A stretch of DNA of 58,441 nt from JAWPMV01 sp038527215 (GCA_038527215.1 JBCBGC010000036.1:1-58441), one strand, 5' to 3'; shown: positions 8,461 to 16,372, numbered from the stretch's first letter. Numbers and translations are program-made. The notes: generated by a model from the sequence alone, not told the origin.

Positions 8461-9140
8461 TAAGGATTGCGATTGCCGACGATGAAGCCCTATTCCGCAA
8501 AGGAATGGGCTTACTTATTTCTGAATTCGATGGAATGGAACTGGCCTGGGAGGTCGGAGATGGACAGGAACTGCTGGACAAATTAGCCACCCTTGAGACC
8601 TTACCGGATGTGCTGCTGCTGGACTTGAATATGCCTCGGGTTACCGGCATAGATGCCGCCAAAGTGATTCAGAAAACGTATCCGCAGATTCGAATGGTCA
8701 TTATTTCCACCTATTTCAGCAAATCCTTCATTCTTAATATGATTGAGCTGGGGGCGACCTCTTATCTCCCCAAAAACACCCAGCCGGCAGAAGTGGAAAA
8801 AACCATCAGGGAAGTGGTGGACAAAGGCTTCTCTTACAATCAGGCAGTCATGGAAGTAATGCGGGATCAGATGATGCAGAAATCTCGTCCCAAACCCGTC
8901 AACTCCTTTGGCGTAACGCTCACCGGACGTGAAAAAGAAGTACTTCAGCTGATTTGTGAAGAATATACGACCGCGGAAATTGCGGAGAAGCTCTTCCTGA
9001 GTGCCCGTACCGTAGATGGCCACCGAAATAACCTGCTTCAGAAACTCAATTGTCGGAACACCGCAGGCCTGGTGGTCTACGCCATTCAACATCAGATGGT
9101 CAACATTCAGCCTGATAGCTTTTGGGACAAAAAAGCCTGA
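8457..9140 (+). CDS. NarL/FixJ-family response regulator
   Basis: The 227-residue protein has an N-terminal receiver domain (about 2-120) with acidic residues Asp8-Asp9 and phospho-acceptor Asp56 in LLLDLNMP, and a C-terminal LuxR-type helix-turn-helix (about 158-215) with the signature LTGREKEVLQLI and AEKLFLSARTVDGHRNN. It is the cognate regulator of the overlapping HisKA_3 kinase. Targets are unknown; autoregulation of the operon that starts at 6455 is a natural guess, and the palindrome at 6327 is a candidate site. Confidence 0.94.
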   Translation: MIRIAIADDEALFRKGMGLLISEFDGMELAWEVGDGQELLDKLATLETLPDVLLLDLNMPRVTGIDAAKVIQKTYPQIRMVIISTYFSKSFILNMIELGATSYLPKNTQPAEVEKTIREVVDKGFSYNQAVMEVMRDQMMQKSRPKPVNSFGVTLTGREKEVLQLICEEYTTAEIAEKLFLSARTVDGHRNNLLQKLNCRNTAGLVVYAIQHQMVNIQPDSFWDKKA

Positions 9141-9244
9141 ACCAGGCTAGAGACGTAACAGTTGCTGGAAATTTGCCCGAAATTCTGCGGACATTTTAGG
9201 TAAGTTTATCATGCCTTAGGGCCAGCCACCTGAAACGTCACACC

Positions 9245-10003
9245 ATGAACCAGTCCCCTCACCAAAGACCCCAGCCTTCTAACCGCCAACTCATATCCCG
9301 GATCAGTGGTGCCGTACTGTTCCTCAGCATGATCACCCTGGCAGGATTAAACCTCAATTCTCAACAAAAAGTCCCCGCCCCAGTCGAAAAAGCCATGTTG
9401 GATACTCAGCAGCTTGATTGGAGTCATCTTCCTCAAGAAAAATCGGCCATCGAATGGGGAGCTTATTCTACGGACCTTGATGGCAATATTGGTCGCTTAT
9501 CCTGGCGGACGAATCGTGAAAGAAATCCCCAGTATTTTGTGATAGAAAGAGCCTTCAACAAGCAAGACTTTACGACGATAGGAACGATCTGGAACCGCGC
9601 CAAAGGCGAACAGGAAGGGAAGGCTTATGAATTTCTGGACTTGAGTCTGGACGAATCCGAAATGCCCTGGGTGTTCTATCTGATCAAGCAGATAGGAACT
9701 GACCACCATGTTCATTTCAGTGACACCCTTTCTGTCAGACGGCATGAGCAGATAGGGTTCTTTATCGACCTAAGCCTGTTAACCACAGGGGATCTGTTTG
9801 TACGTTTCGCGGCAGATCATAGCATGGAGGGTCTCCTCCTGGTAACATCCCAGCATGGACAAGTGCTTCATCAGGAGGAAATTTCTACCCACTTTCTGCC
9901 TCAATCTCGCATGTTAGATATCCAATCCTGGCCAGCAGGTTCATACACCATTAGCCTGACCAATGAGAGGTACGGGAAAGAAAAAGCGTGGAAGATTAAT
10001 TAG
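9245..10003 (+). CDS. exported protein with a C-terminal domain resembling a sorting tail
   Basis: This 252-residue protein has a basic N-terminus and a hydrophobic segment (about 20-40). The central part (about 70-165) reads like a fibronectin-III or immunoglobulin-type sandwich, with segments such as LSWRTNRERNPQYFVIERA that are common in Bacteroidota secreted proteins. The last 75 residues resemble a type-A sorting tail in pattern (LLVTSQHGQVLHQEEIS, then PAGSYTISLTNE), but the usual PNP motif is absent. It may be a T9SS-related or surface protein; I cannot say more. It is followed by the large repeat array. Confidence 0.65.
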   Translation: MNQSPHQRPQPSNRQLISRISGAVLFLSMITLAGLNLNSQQKVPAPVEKAMLDTQQLDWSHLPQEKSAIEWGAYSTDLDGNIGRLSWRTNRERNPQYFVIERAFNKQDFTTIGTIWNRAKGEQEGKAYEFLDLSLDESEMPWVFYLIKQIGTDHHVHFSDTLSVRRHEQIGFFIDLSLLTTGDLFVRFAADHSMEGLLLVTSQHGQVLHQEEISTHFLPQSRMLDIQSWPAGSYTISLTNERYGKEKAWKIN

Positions 10004-10082
10004 GAAACATTAGTCATCCCGAATGTTGAATAAGCCAGGATTTCATCAAAACGCTTCTTGAAACTTCAACCACCCCCGAATA

Positions 10083-10229
10083 TGTCACCCCGGAAAGGCA
10101 TTTGACCACCAGAGAAAATGACTTATCCGGAGTCTCCATGATTACGCACAGAACCCGGCCGTTATAATGCTGGAGTCCTTGACCCGAGTAGCTCACCTCC
10201 TTATAGTCGGAGGAGCTTCCAGGGCGACA
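10083..10229. repeat. cloverleaf repeat unit 1
   Basis: This is the type-1 version with a short middle arm that contains ATTACGCACAGAACCCGGCC. The outer arm at the right end has decayed to TTCCAGGGCGACA. Its middle arm no longer pairs perfectly. Confidence 0.8.
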
Positions 10230-10291
10230 AAAATGTCGTAGGGAGATGTCTTCATCAAAAGGTATTGGAGAGACTCAACCACCCCCGAATA

Positions 10292-10467
10292 TGTCACCCC
10301 GGAAAGGCATTTGACCGCCAGGGAAAATGCCTTATCCGGGGTCTCTAGCAACATACACCTCCCTACCTGTCCATCTTTTACCTAGGCCACTTAGAAGAGA
10401 CCGGCACGAAAGCGAGAGACCCCGGATAGCTCACCTCCTTACAGTCGGAGGAACTTCCGGGGTGACA
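10292..10467. repeat. cloverleaf repeat unit 2
   Basis: This is the best preserved unit. The outer stem is a perfect 13 bp (10292-10304 with 10455-10467), arm one pairs 10304-10312 with 10325-10333, arm two pairs 10333-10345 with 10416-10428 over 13 bp, and arm three pairs CCTCC at 10434 with GGAGG at 10447. Confidence 0.88.
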
Positions 10468-10530
10468 ATCATATGGAAGGAGAGATGATTTCATCAAAAG
10501 GTGTTGGAGAGACTCAAGCACCCCCAAATA

Positions 10531-10736
10531 TGTCACCCCGGAAAGGCATTTGACCGATAGGGAAAATGACTTATCCGGGTCATAGATCCCTACATCTTGA
10601 TCGTCGGGGGTCTCTCGCTATTTACACCTCCCTACATGCCCATCTTTTACCGAGGCCACTTAGAAGAGACCGGCACAAAAGCGAGAGACCCCGGATGGCT
10701 CACCTCCTTACAGTCGGAGGAGCTTCCGCGGTGACA
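10531..10736. repeat. cloverleaf repeat unit 3
   Basis: This unit resembles unit 2 but holds about 30 extra bases after TTATCCGGG. Its middle arm pairs better on the outer side: GGTCTCTCGCT against AGCGAGAGACC. The right outer arm has one change, TTCCGCGGTGACA. Confidence 0.85.
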
Positions 10737-10798
10737 ATCATATGGAAGGAGAGATGATTTCATCAAAAGGTATTGGAGAGACTCAACCACCCCAAATA

Positions 10799-10945
10799 TG
10801 TCACCCCGGAAAGGCATTTGACCACCAGGGAAAATGCCTTATCCGGGGTCTCCATGATTACGCACAGAACCCGGCCGTTATAATGCTGGAGTCCTTGACC
10901 CGAGTAGCTCACCTCCTTGCAGTAGGAGGAGCTTCCAGGGGTAGC
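10799..10945. repeat. cloverleaf repeat unit 4
   Basis: This unit is nearly the same as unit 1 in its middle arm. The right outer end is degraded (TTCCAGGGGTAGC). Unique sequence follows until the terminator of the pyrophosphatase gene at 11021. Confidence 0.8.
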
Positions 10946-11020
10946 GGGACTAAAGAAGAAGTAAGCCTTCGCCTTCAGGAAGAAACATGGCCCCTTCCTA
11001 CCCGTCTCAAAAAGTGCCTA

Positions 11021-11058
11021 AAAAGAAATGAGCCATCCCTACATTCGGGATGACTCAT
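11021..11058 (-). terminator. terminator of the pyrophosphatase gene
   Basis: ATGAGCCATCCC pairs with GGGATGACTCAT with one mismatch. On the minus strand a T-rich tract follows. Sequence and layout closely match the terminator at 101-138, and both have a cloverleaf repeat copy on the same side. Confidence 0.8.
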
Positions 11059-11081
11059 GTTTCGTTTCCTATCCGTATAAA

Positions 11082-11840
11082 TTATTCTGTTTTTCTCCAG
11101 CTTTCGCTTTCAGAAAAAGCGGCCTGCCAGCTCTGACCGAAATTGATCATCTCCAGGGTAGCCAGAGAAAGTTGGTGTTCAAGTTTTCCAAACTTAGTGC
11201 GGTAATCAGCCATAGAGCGACGAATCACTTCCAGCGCTTCTTGTCTGCCGTAGACATCGGTGATTTCGCAACGGGGATTTTCTTCCTGGTCCTTACCCGG
11301 CATCTGCTTGTAGGTCAGGAAGTAGTGCTTCAAACGGCGGATAATGGAAGGAGGCACATCAGTGATATCGTCCCATCCCTGGTATACTTCATCTCCTTTG
11401 AGCACGGCAATGATTTTATCATCGGCTTCTCCTCCGTCGATCATTCTAAATCCGCCGATGGGCACGGCAGGAACCAGCAAGTCGCCATGGGTGATATCCC
11501 GCTCAGTCAGCACGCAAATATCTAAGGGGTCATCATCTCCCACGATATCCGTCCGACCTGTTTTTTCCATACAGTATGCTGCCACAGCATCCTTACAATA
11601 AGTCTGGGGAATAAAACCGTATAGAGCGGGAATAATATTTGAGAATTTCTGGGGACGGTCTACCTTAAGGTATCCTGTACGTTTATCTACCTCGTATTTA
11701 ACGGTATCAGTCGGTACTACTTCAATAAAAGAGGTTACTTCTTCCGGCGCATGTTTGCCGATCTGGACGCCATGCCAGGGGTGAGATTTATAGCGAAGGC
11801 CGATGAGCTCCCAGATTTTGGTAAGGGTATTATTTTCCAT
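11082..11840 (-). CDS. ppa: inorganic pyrophosphatase, family I
   Basis: The 252-residue cytosolic enzyme hydrolyses pyrophosphate to two phosphates and so pulls biosynthetic reactions forward. The family I core is clear: FIEVVPTDTVKYEVDKRTG near the N-terminus (lysine and glutamate ligands), YGFIPQTYC, and the metal-binding D-D-D-P-L-D motif in GDDDPLDICVL, followed by AVPIGGFRMIDGGEADDKIIAV, which carries further aspartate ligands. An N-terminal extension of about 35 residues and a C-terminal helical tail make it longer than the E. coli enzyme (about 175 residues), a form usual in Bacteroidota. It is monocistronic and divergent from serC. Confidence 0.95.
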   Translation of the reverse strand: MENNTLTKIWELIGLRYKSHPWHGVQIGKHAPEEVTSFIEVVPTDTVKYEVDKRTGYLKVDRPQKFSNIIPALYGFIPQTYCKDAVAAYCMEKTGRTDIVGDDDPLDICVLTERDITHGDLLVPAVPIGGFRMIDGGEADDKIIAVLKGDEVYQGWDDITDVPPSIIRRLKHYFLTYKQMPGKDQEENPRCEITDVYGRQEALEVIRRSMADYRTKFGKLEHQLSLATLEMINFGQSWQAAFSESESWRKTE

Positions 11841-11916
11841 GTCTAATTTAGTTCTATAACTGTTTAGGATGAGTAGTGTTATCCCTTTCCCATATACGCA
11901 AATTAAATACCAAAGG

Positions 11917-11929
11917 GCGGATTTTCCGC
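11917..11929. promoter_or_regulatory. GCGGA-TTT-TCCGC palindrome between divergent genes
   Basis: A perfect 5+5 bp inverted repeat lies between the divergent ppa and serC genes. It could be an operator, but arms this short can occur by chance. Confidence 0.2.
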
Positions 11930-12093
11930 TGAAAAATCAGGAACGGACCAACATGGAGTTTTAAGTGATCAAATGCCGGGGCTAAGGCGCTAAAATCGTG
12001 TTCCAACACATGGACCATTCGATGGTTTTTTCCCATAATTTTACCTGGGCTTTACTTTGGCTTTACACCGCTAGCCTATAACTTCACCCGCCA

Positions 12094-13173
12094 ATGAAAC
12101 AGGTGCATAATTTTTCAGCCGGGCCCGGCATCCTCCCCCCAGCGGTGCTGCGGCAAGCGCAAGAAGACCTCCTGAATTTTGAAGGTCAGGGGATGTCCAT
12201 CATGGAGATGAGTCATCGCTCAAAAACCTTTGTCCAGGTGATTGAAAAAGCCGAGGCCGATCTGCGATCTTTGATGGAGATTCCTTCGCATTACAGGGTC
12301 TTGTTTCTCCAGGGAGGGGCGCATTCTCAGTTTTCCATGGTGCCGCTGAATCTGATGGGGGAGGGAGAAAAAGCCGTCTACCTGGACACCGGGATTTGGT
12401 CGCAAAAGGCCATCCGGGAAGCACGGAAATTTGGTCAGGTTGAGGTGCTCGCCTCGGGCGAGGCCAGCGGATACAGAGCGATTCCTTCACTGAAGGAAGC
12501 CAAGGTGGACCCTTCAGCCGCCTATTTTCACCTTACCACGAACAACACTATCTACGGGACCCAGGTTCAAGCCTGGCCGGATACCTCCATACCTGTGGTG
12601 GCAGACATGTCTTCGAATATCCTGGCGCGGAAGTACCGGGTAGAAGACTTTGGGGTGATCTATGCAGGCGCTCAAAAAAATATGGGCCCTGCCGGCATGA
12701 CCCTGGTAATCATTCGGGAAGATTTATTGCCAGCCAGGCGCACTCCCCTACCCTTAATGATGGACTATGCGCTCCATGCGGAGAAAAAATCCCTCTTTAA
12801 CACCCCGCCTACTTTCGCGATATATATGGCAGGCTTAGTTTATGCCTGGACCCTGCAAGAAGGAGGCGTGGCCACCATGGAAAAGCGAAACCAGGCCAAG
12901 GCGGAGCTTCTTTATCGTTTCCTGGACCAATCCACCTTTTTCGAGGGCAGATGCGAGGCCGGGGCCCGCTCCTTGATGAACGTTTGCTTCCAAACGCCAG
13001 CCCCCGAAACAGATACCCGCTTCATTGCCGCTGCGGAAAGCGCAGGATTCGCCAACCTCAAAGGGCATCGGCTGGTTGGCGGAATGCGCGCCAGTCTCTA
13101 TAATCCTATGCCGATGAGCAGCGTGGAAGCCTTGGTCTCTTTTATGGAGGAATTCGAAAAATCCGCTTCCTGA
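12094..13173 (+). CDS. serC: phosphoserine aminotransferase
   Basis: This 359-residue PLP enzyme converts 3-phosphohydroxypyruvate and glutamate into phosphoserine and 2-oxoglutarate in serine synthesis, and can also act in the pyridoxal phosphate pathway. The class-V aminotransferase fold is evident: start HNFSAGPGILPPAVL, the MSIMEMSHRS segment, the QGGAHSQFSMVPLNL phosphate-binding turn, and the Schiff-base Lys195 in YAGAQKNMGPAG. The end GGMRASLYNPMP is typical of SerC. The full length agrees with the family. No serA or serB lies beside it. A DNA-glycosylase-like gene follows after about 100 bp and may be cotranscribed. Confidence 0.96.
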   Translation: MKQVHNFSAGPGILPPAVLRQAQEDLLNFEGQGMSIMEMSHRSKTFVQVIEKAEADLRSLMEIPSHYRVLFLQGGAHSQFSMVPLNLMGEGEKAVYLDTGIWSQKAIREARKFGQVEVLASGEASGYRAIPSLKEAKVDPSAAYFHLTTNNTIYGTQVQAWPDTSIPVVADMSSNILARKYRVEDFGVIYAGAQKNMGPAGMTLVIIREDLLPARRTPLPLMMDYALHAEKKSLFNTPPTFAIYMAGLVYAWTLQEGGVATMEKRNQAKAELLYRFLDQSTFFEGRCEAGARSLMNVCFQTPAPETDTRFIAAAESAGFANLKGHRLVGGMRASLYNPMPMSSVEALVSFMEEFEKSAS

Positions 13174-13277
13174 GGTGGGGATTAACGCTACTTTCCTGCT
13201 TTTTGAAGCCTGCCAGACAATTCATTGGCTGGGGAAATGCTAAGTTTGAGGTAACTTACATTTTGATTCCCTGCCTC

Positions 13278-13853
13278 ATGCACCAACTGCTTCAAGAGAT
13301 ATCCGCCTGCCAAATATGTGTCCCTCATCTTGAAATGGGCCCCAGACCCGTGGTCAGTGCTCACCCTCAGAGCAAAATCGCCATCATTGGCCAGGCCCCC
13401 GGACGCATCGTCCACCTTAGCGGAAAACCCTGGGATGATAAGAGCGGCGAAAAATTACGCGCGTGGCTGGGGGTTACGGATGCGGTCTTTTATGATCCGG
13501 CGGTATTTGCCCTGATCCCGATGGGATTCTGTTACCCAGGCAAGGGAAAATCTGGAGATCTCCCTCCCCGCAAAGAGTGCGCACCCCAGTGGCATGCCAG
13601 GCTCTTTGAGGTCATGCCTCAATTAGACATGTGCCTCCTCATCGGCCAGTATGCCCAGCAATATTATCTGGGGAAAAAAGCGGCGGGCACCCTGACTTCC
13701 AGGGTAAAAAACTATGCGGACTACTTACCGCAATATTTTGTGCTGCCTCACCCTTCTCCCCGAAATAATATCTGGCGGGCCAAAAATGCCTGGTTTGAGG
13801 CGGAGGTCATTCCAGTCCTCCAGCAAAAGGTCGCGCATTTGCTCAAGGAATAA
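13278..13853 (+). CDS. uracil-DNA glycosylase family protein
   Basis: The 191-residue protein matches the UDG superfamily, small single-domain DNA repair enzymes. It carries the catalytic-loop motif IIGQAPG (residues about 38-44; GEAPG in family 4) and the HPSPRNN motif near 160 that closes on the base. Four cysteines of the family-4 iron-sulfur enzymes are not all present; C-x2-C occurs at the start (SACQICVPH), so it resembles UDG-like proteins of the 'uracil-DNA glycosylase family' without a cluster. I chose the ATG at 13278 since the upstream 25 codons read as non-coding. Substrate range is open. Confidence 0.8.
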   Translation: MHQLLQEISACQICVPHLEMGPRPVVSAHPQSKIAIIGQAPGRIVHLSGKPWDDKSGEKLRAWLGVTDAVFYDPAVFALIPMGFCYPGKGKSGDLPPRKECAPQWHARLFEVMPQLDMCLLIGQYAQQYYLGKKAAGTLTSRVKNYADYLPQYFVLPHPSPRNNIWRAKNAWFEAEVIPVLQQKVAHLLKE

Positions 13854-13910
13854 GGCTACCTTAGTCCGAATCCTCAGAAATTCTGTTATTTTCGTTAAAA
13901 ACCCACTGTC

Positions 13911-14894
13911 ATGCCCAGAACAGCCTTTGTAACGGGAGGGACCGGATTCCTTGGCATCAATTTGCTACATGCCCTTGCTGCCCAGGGCTGGGAACTTACG
14001 GTGCTCCACCGCAAAACCTCCAAGCTCACCTATATCCAAGACCTACCTATCAAGCTGGTTGAGGGTTCTATCACCGATAAAGCCAGCTTACAGGCCGCCA
14101 TCCCCCAGGATACAGAAGTGGTCTTCCATCTGGCCGGAGACACCAATATGTGGTCTAAGTACAATGACCGCCAACGAGAGATCAATGTAGACGGTACCCA
14201 GTACATGATTGAGGTTGCGCTGGAAAAAGGGGTTAACACCTTCATCCATACTTCCAGCATTGCGGCCTGGGGGGAAGTTAAAGGGGTAACGAAGGAGGAT
14301 ACCCCGCAACTAGGCGCTTCCTCTTCCGTGAATTATGAAAGGACCAAATGGGAAGGGGAGCAAATCGCCAAAGCTGCGGCTGATAAGGGGATGAAAGTGG
14401 TCATCATCAATCCCGCAGGCATCGTGGGTAAATATGATGCCCAATCCTGGGCCCAGATTTTCTTTGCCTTACGGGATGGTAAAATGCCAGGGGTACCTCC
14501 CGGAGATAATAGCTTTGTGCATGTGGATGATGTGGTTACGGCGCATATCATGGCCGTAGATAAAGGCCGCAATGGGGAAAATTACCTGGTAACCGGTCAG
14601 CCCGGTACGATTCAAGATCTCGCCGTTGCGGTAGCCAATGAAATGGGCATGAAAAAAGTCCCCCCTAAAATGCCGAAGTTTTTGCTGAGTGTTCCAGCTC
14701 ATCTGATGGGATTCTTCGGACGAATAACCGGCATTGAGCCGACCATGACGCCTGAAATTGTATCCTTTATGTCCAGGAAAGATTATGCTTTTTCGCAGGA
14801 AAAAGCCATCCGGGAATTTGGCTATACTTCCAAACCCTGGCAGGAGGGCATCCGAGATTGCCACCAGTGGTTAAAAGAGGAAGGACTTCTCTAA
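13911..14894 (+). CDS. NAD-dependent epimerase/dehydratase (extended SDR)
   Basis: This 327-residue enzyme is an extended short-chain dehydrogenase/reductase. The nucleotide-binding motif TGGTGFLG lies at residues 8-15, followed by VVFHLAGDTNMW, the active-site Ser in IHTSSIAAWG, and the Y-x3-K pair in NYERTKWEGE. The pattern is that of the dihydroflavonol-reductase/cinnamoyl-CoA reductase branch, which reduces a carbonyl or isomerises nucleotide sugars; the real substrate is not evident. The gene is followed after 35 bp by a Crp/Fnr regulator on the same strand, perhaps in one transcript. Confidence 0.9.
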   Translation: MPRTAFVTGGTGFLGINLLHALAAQGWELTVLHRKTSKLTYIQDLPIKLVEGSITDKASLQAAIPQDTEVVFHLAGDTNMWSKYNDRQREINVDGTQYMIEVALEKGVNTFIHTSSIAAWGEVKGVTKEDTPQLGASSSVNYERTKWEGEQIAKAAADKGMKVVIINPAGIVGKYDAQSWAQIFFALRDGKMPGVPPGDNSFVHVDDVVTAHIMAVDKGRNGENYLVTGQPGTIQDLAVAVANEMGMKKVPPKMPKFLLSVPAHLMGFFGRITGIEPTMTPEIVSFMSRKDYAFSQEKAIREFGYTSKPWQEGIRDCHQWLKEEGLL

Positions 14895-14929
14895 GATGGG
14901 TTGAGGATTAATATTGGAAGCAGGAAGTT

Positions 14930-15502
14930 ATGCAGGCATTAAGGGCCGCGATGCGGCAGATGATTCGTATCTCCGATGAAGAAATGGAACATTTCCTGGC
15001 CGATTGTCACGCGAAAACCTTTGCCAGAAAGAGCCTGCTATCTGAACCAGGGAAGGTCGCTAATGAAGTATTTTTTCTGGAAAAAGGCCTGGTCCGGGTG
15101 ATGATTACGGATTATCAGGGGGTGGAACATACCACGCATTTCGCCCTGGAACATCAATTCATTGCTGATTACGGAAGCTTCCTGGAAAAGATCCCTGCCA
15201 ATTACGCCTTGCAAGCCCTGGAAGAAGCCCAGGTGATCGTCCTGCCCCGCACAGCCATTGAATGGGGATACGCCTCCTTGCAGGATGGCGATCGCATGGG
15301 GCGGCTGATTGCAGAATTCTATTTTATCTACCTGGACAAGCGCATCCAAGGTCTCTATGGGAAGTCCCCCAAGGAAAGGTATGATGAGATCGGCCAGATT
15401 TTCCCCAACATACATGCCCGGGTCCCTCAGCATATGATTGCTTCTTATATCGGCATTAGCCCGGTTCACCTGAGTCGCTTGAAAAAACAACATCCGGTGT
15501 AA
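14930..15502 (+). CDS. Crp/Fnr-family regulator (cyclic-nucleotide-binding-like)
   Basis: The 190-residue protein has a cNMP-binding-like beta barrel (about 25-115, with the EPGKVANEVFFLEKGLVRV strand pair) and a reduced C-terminal helix-turn-helix (MIASYIGISPVHLSRLKKQ). The phosphate-binding cassette of true CRP (GE-x-A) is not seen, so cAMP binding is doubtful. Such proteins are numerous in Bacteroidota and usually control a nearby gene, here probably the upstream SDR enzyme. The stop codon merges with dispersed repeat copy B. Several in-frame ATGs near the start leave the exact first residue uncertain. Confidence 0.85.
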   Translation: MQALRAAMRQMIRISDEEMEHFLADCHAKTFARKSLLSEPGKVANEVFFLEKGLVRVMITDYQGVEHTTHFALEHQFIADYGSFLEKIPANYALQALEEAQVIVLPRTAIEWGYASLQDGDRMGRLIAEFYFIYLDKRIQGLYGKSPKERYDEIGQIFPNIHARVPQHMIASYIGISPVHLSRLKKQHPV

Positions 15503-15594
15503 GCGCCTCTTTGAACCTTATCCTTCAAGGAATCCTGTTCATTTGGAAACCTACTTATTCCCGGTTAACGCTCAACATATAAACAGGTCGTAAG
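15501..15594. repeat. dispersed TIR repeat, copy B (short form)
   Basis: It starts AAGCGCCTCTTTGAACCTTA, continues through CTTCAAGGAAT and TTTGGAAACCT and ends CTCAACATATAAACAGG. The left end provides the stop codon of the Crp/Fnr-type gene. It lacks the central insert of copy A. Confidence 0.65.
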
Positions 15595-15717
15595 GCCCGC
15601 CTTTCTCTATTTCTGCCCTCCCTAAGCTAGGGAAGTAAGGAGGTAATCCTATGATGTCCTCCGCACCTTTTAGTAATTCTAACATTAACTGAACCAAGAA
15701 ATGAGTAATACTAAAAA

Positions 15718-15749
15718 TTAACCCCTGGCATGTAAATATTACATTGTAC
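15718..15749. promoter_or_regulatory. conserved intergenic motif, copy 1
   Basis: The stretch follows the consensus TTAACCCYTGGYATGTRAAT, which also occurs at 39918-39937. It is followed at once by ATTACATTGTAC, the exact reverse complement of GTACAATGTAAT found just after the second copy. It contains the palindrome ATGTAA-ATA-TTACAT. A regulatory role is inferred. Confidence 0.4.
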
Positions 15750-15903
15750 GAGAAACGAAAACTTGTTCCAGTTCCTATAATTTTTATGGTTTAGCCTTTG
15801 ATTTTCGACAAAATCATCCTAAATTAGAACGAAAACATAAACTATTTACTACTAAGCCTACTACCCTATTTTCTCTTTTCCCGGATTTACTTACATTTTC
15901 AGT

Positions 15904-15921
15904 GTTATATTTAAATATAAC
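15904..15921. promoter_or_regulatory. operator candidate 1 (perfect 18-bp palindrome)
   Basis: GTTATATTTAAATATAAC is a perfect 18-bp palindrome. A second site with the same GTTATA...TATAAC arms begins exactly 33 bp further on. Both lie in front of a gene for a HigA-type DNA-binding protein, the class of regulator that often represses itself. Confidence 0.6.
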
Positions 15922-15936
15922 TCAATATTGAATTAG

Positions 15937-15954
15937 GTTATATTTTTTTATAAC
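15937..15954. promoter_or_regulatory. operator candidate 2 (GTTATA-N6-TATAAC)
   Basis: The same arms as in site 1 flank six T residues. The 33-bp offset is about three helical turns, so two dimers could bind on the same face of the DNA. Confidence 0.55.
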
Positions 15955-16066
15955 TTGCATACCCTTTGAAAAGGGAACCCCCTAAATCGATGCTTTACTC
16001 GCGATTTTCCCAGGAGCTTCCTGTTTCATACACCAATTCCAAGAAACCAACTAATCAAAGCAGCAT

Positions 16067-16372
16067 ATGGAAAATACTGGTTTTCCAACTACCTTTTCCG
16101 AACTTGCCAATCAAAAATATGGCGCTGAAGGGAGTCAGGAACGTACTGATTTTCAAGCCCATGCCAAGGTTTTGAAACTAGGCCAGATCATTAGAAAAAA
16201 GCGTCTTGAACAAAAGCTAACCCAACAAGAACTGGCTGACCGCATAGGAAGTCACAAGTCCTATATTTCCAAGATTGAGAACGGCTCTGACCTCACCCTC
16301 AGTAGCCTTTTCAAAATTTTTGAACAAGGTCTGAACACCCCAATTCATTTCCTATTCGGAGAAGTTTACTAG
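16067..16372 (+). CDS. HigA-like XRE-family antitoxin/regulator
   Basis: This 101-residue protein has the N-terminal lead typical of Bacteroidota HigA antitoxins (ELANQKYGAEGSQERTDF) and then an HTH_3 domain (about 38-90) with the motif LTQQELADRIGSHKSYISKIENG. Such proteins neutralise HigB RNases and repress their own operon. Here no HigB gene lies directly upstream, where it is normally found; the preceding 470 bp are non-coding. A strong terminator follows. It is therefore an orphan antitoxin or a plain regulator. Two matched palindromes upstream are likely binding sites. The ATG chosen gives the full family-like N-terminus. Confidence 0.85.
   Translation: MENTGFPTTFSELANQKYGAEGSQERTDFQAHAKVLKLGQIIRKKRLEQKLTQQELADRIGSHKSYISKIENGSDLTLSSLFKIFEQGLNTPIHFLFGEVY

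Larger units (their letters stand above)
10041..10950. repeat. array of four structured repeats with nested inverted repeats
   Basis: Four units of about 190-270 bp start at 10041, 10250, 10489 and 10758, each with a TTCATCAAAA segment and then TGTCACCCCGGAA. Inside each unit, outer ends TGTCACCCCGGAA and TTCCGGGGTGACA are inverted repeats. They enclose three further hairpins: AAGGCATTT/AAATGCCTT, TATCCGGGGTCTC/GAGACCCCGGATA, and GCTC-ac-CTCC/GGAGGAGC. The units could thus fold as a cloverleaf. Units 1 and 4 share one version of the middle arm, units 2 and 3 another. The array fills the space between convergent genes and has no credible reading frame. Confidence 0.9.
15595..16066. other. AT-rich intergenic region upstream of the HigA-like gene
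   Basis: This 470-bp stretch has no convincing gene. It holds a small hairpin (TCCCTA-AGC-TAGGGA at 15619-15633), a 20-bp motif shared with the AraC/sigma intergenic region (15718-15737), and two operator-like palindromes (15904-15954). Its AT content is higher than that of its surroundings. Confidence 0.6.

Noticed and set aside
10041..10950. CRISPR array
   Set aside because: Units are 190-270 bp, with structured and related interiors instead of short repeats and unique spacers, and no cas gene is near.
11028..11525. 165-codon plus-strand frame antisense to ppa
   Set aside because: It is a shadow of the pyrophosphatase gene and begins within its terminator.
15966..16175. 69-codon frame overlapping the start of the HigA-like gene, considered as a HigB toxin
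   Set aside because: The sequence has no toxin-like strand pattern and overlaps the real gene in another frame.
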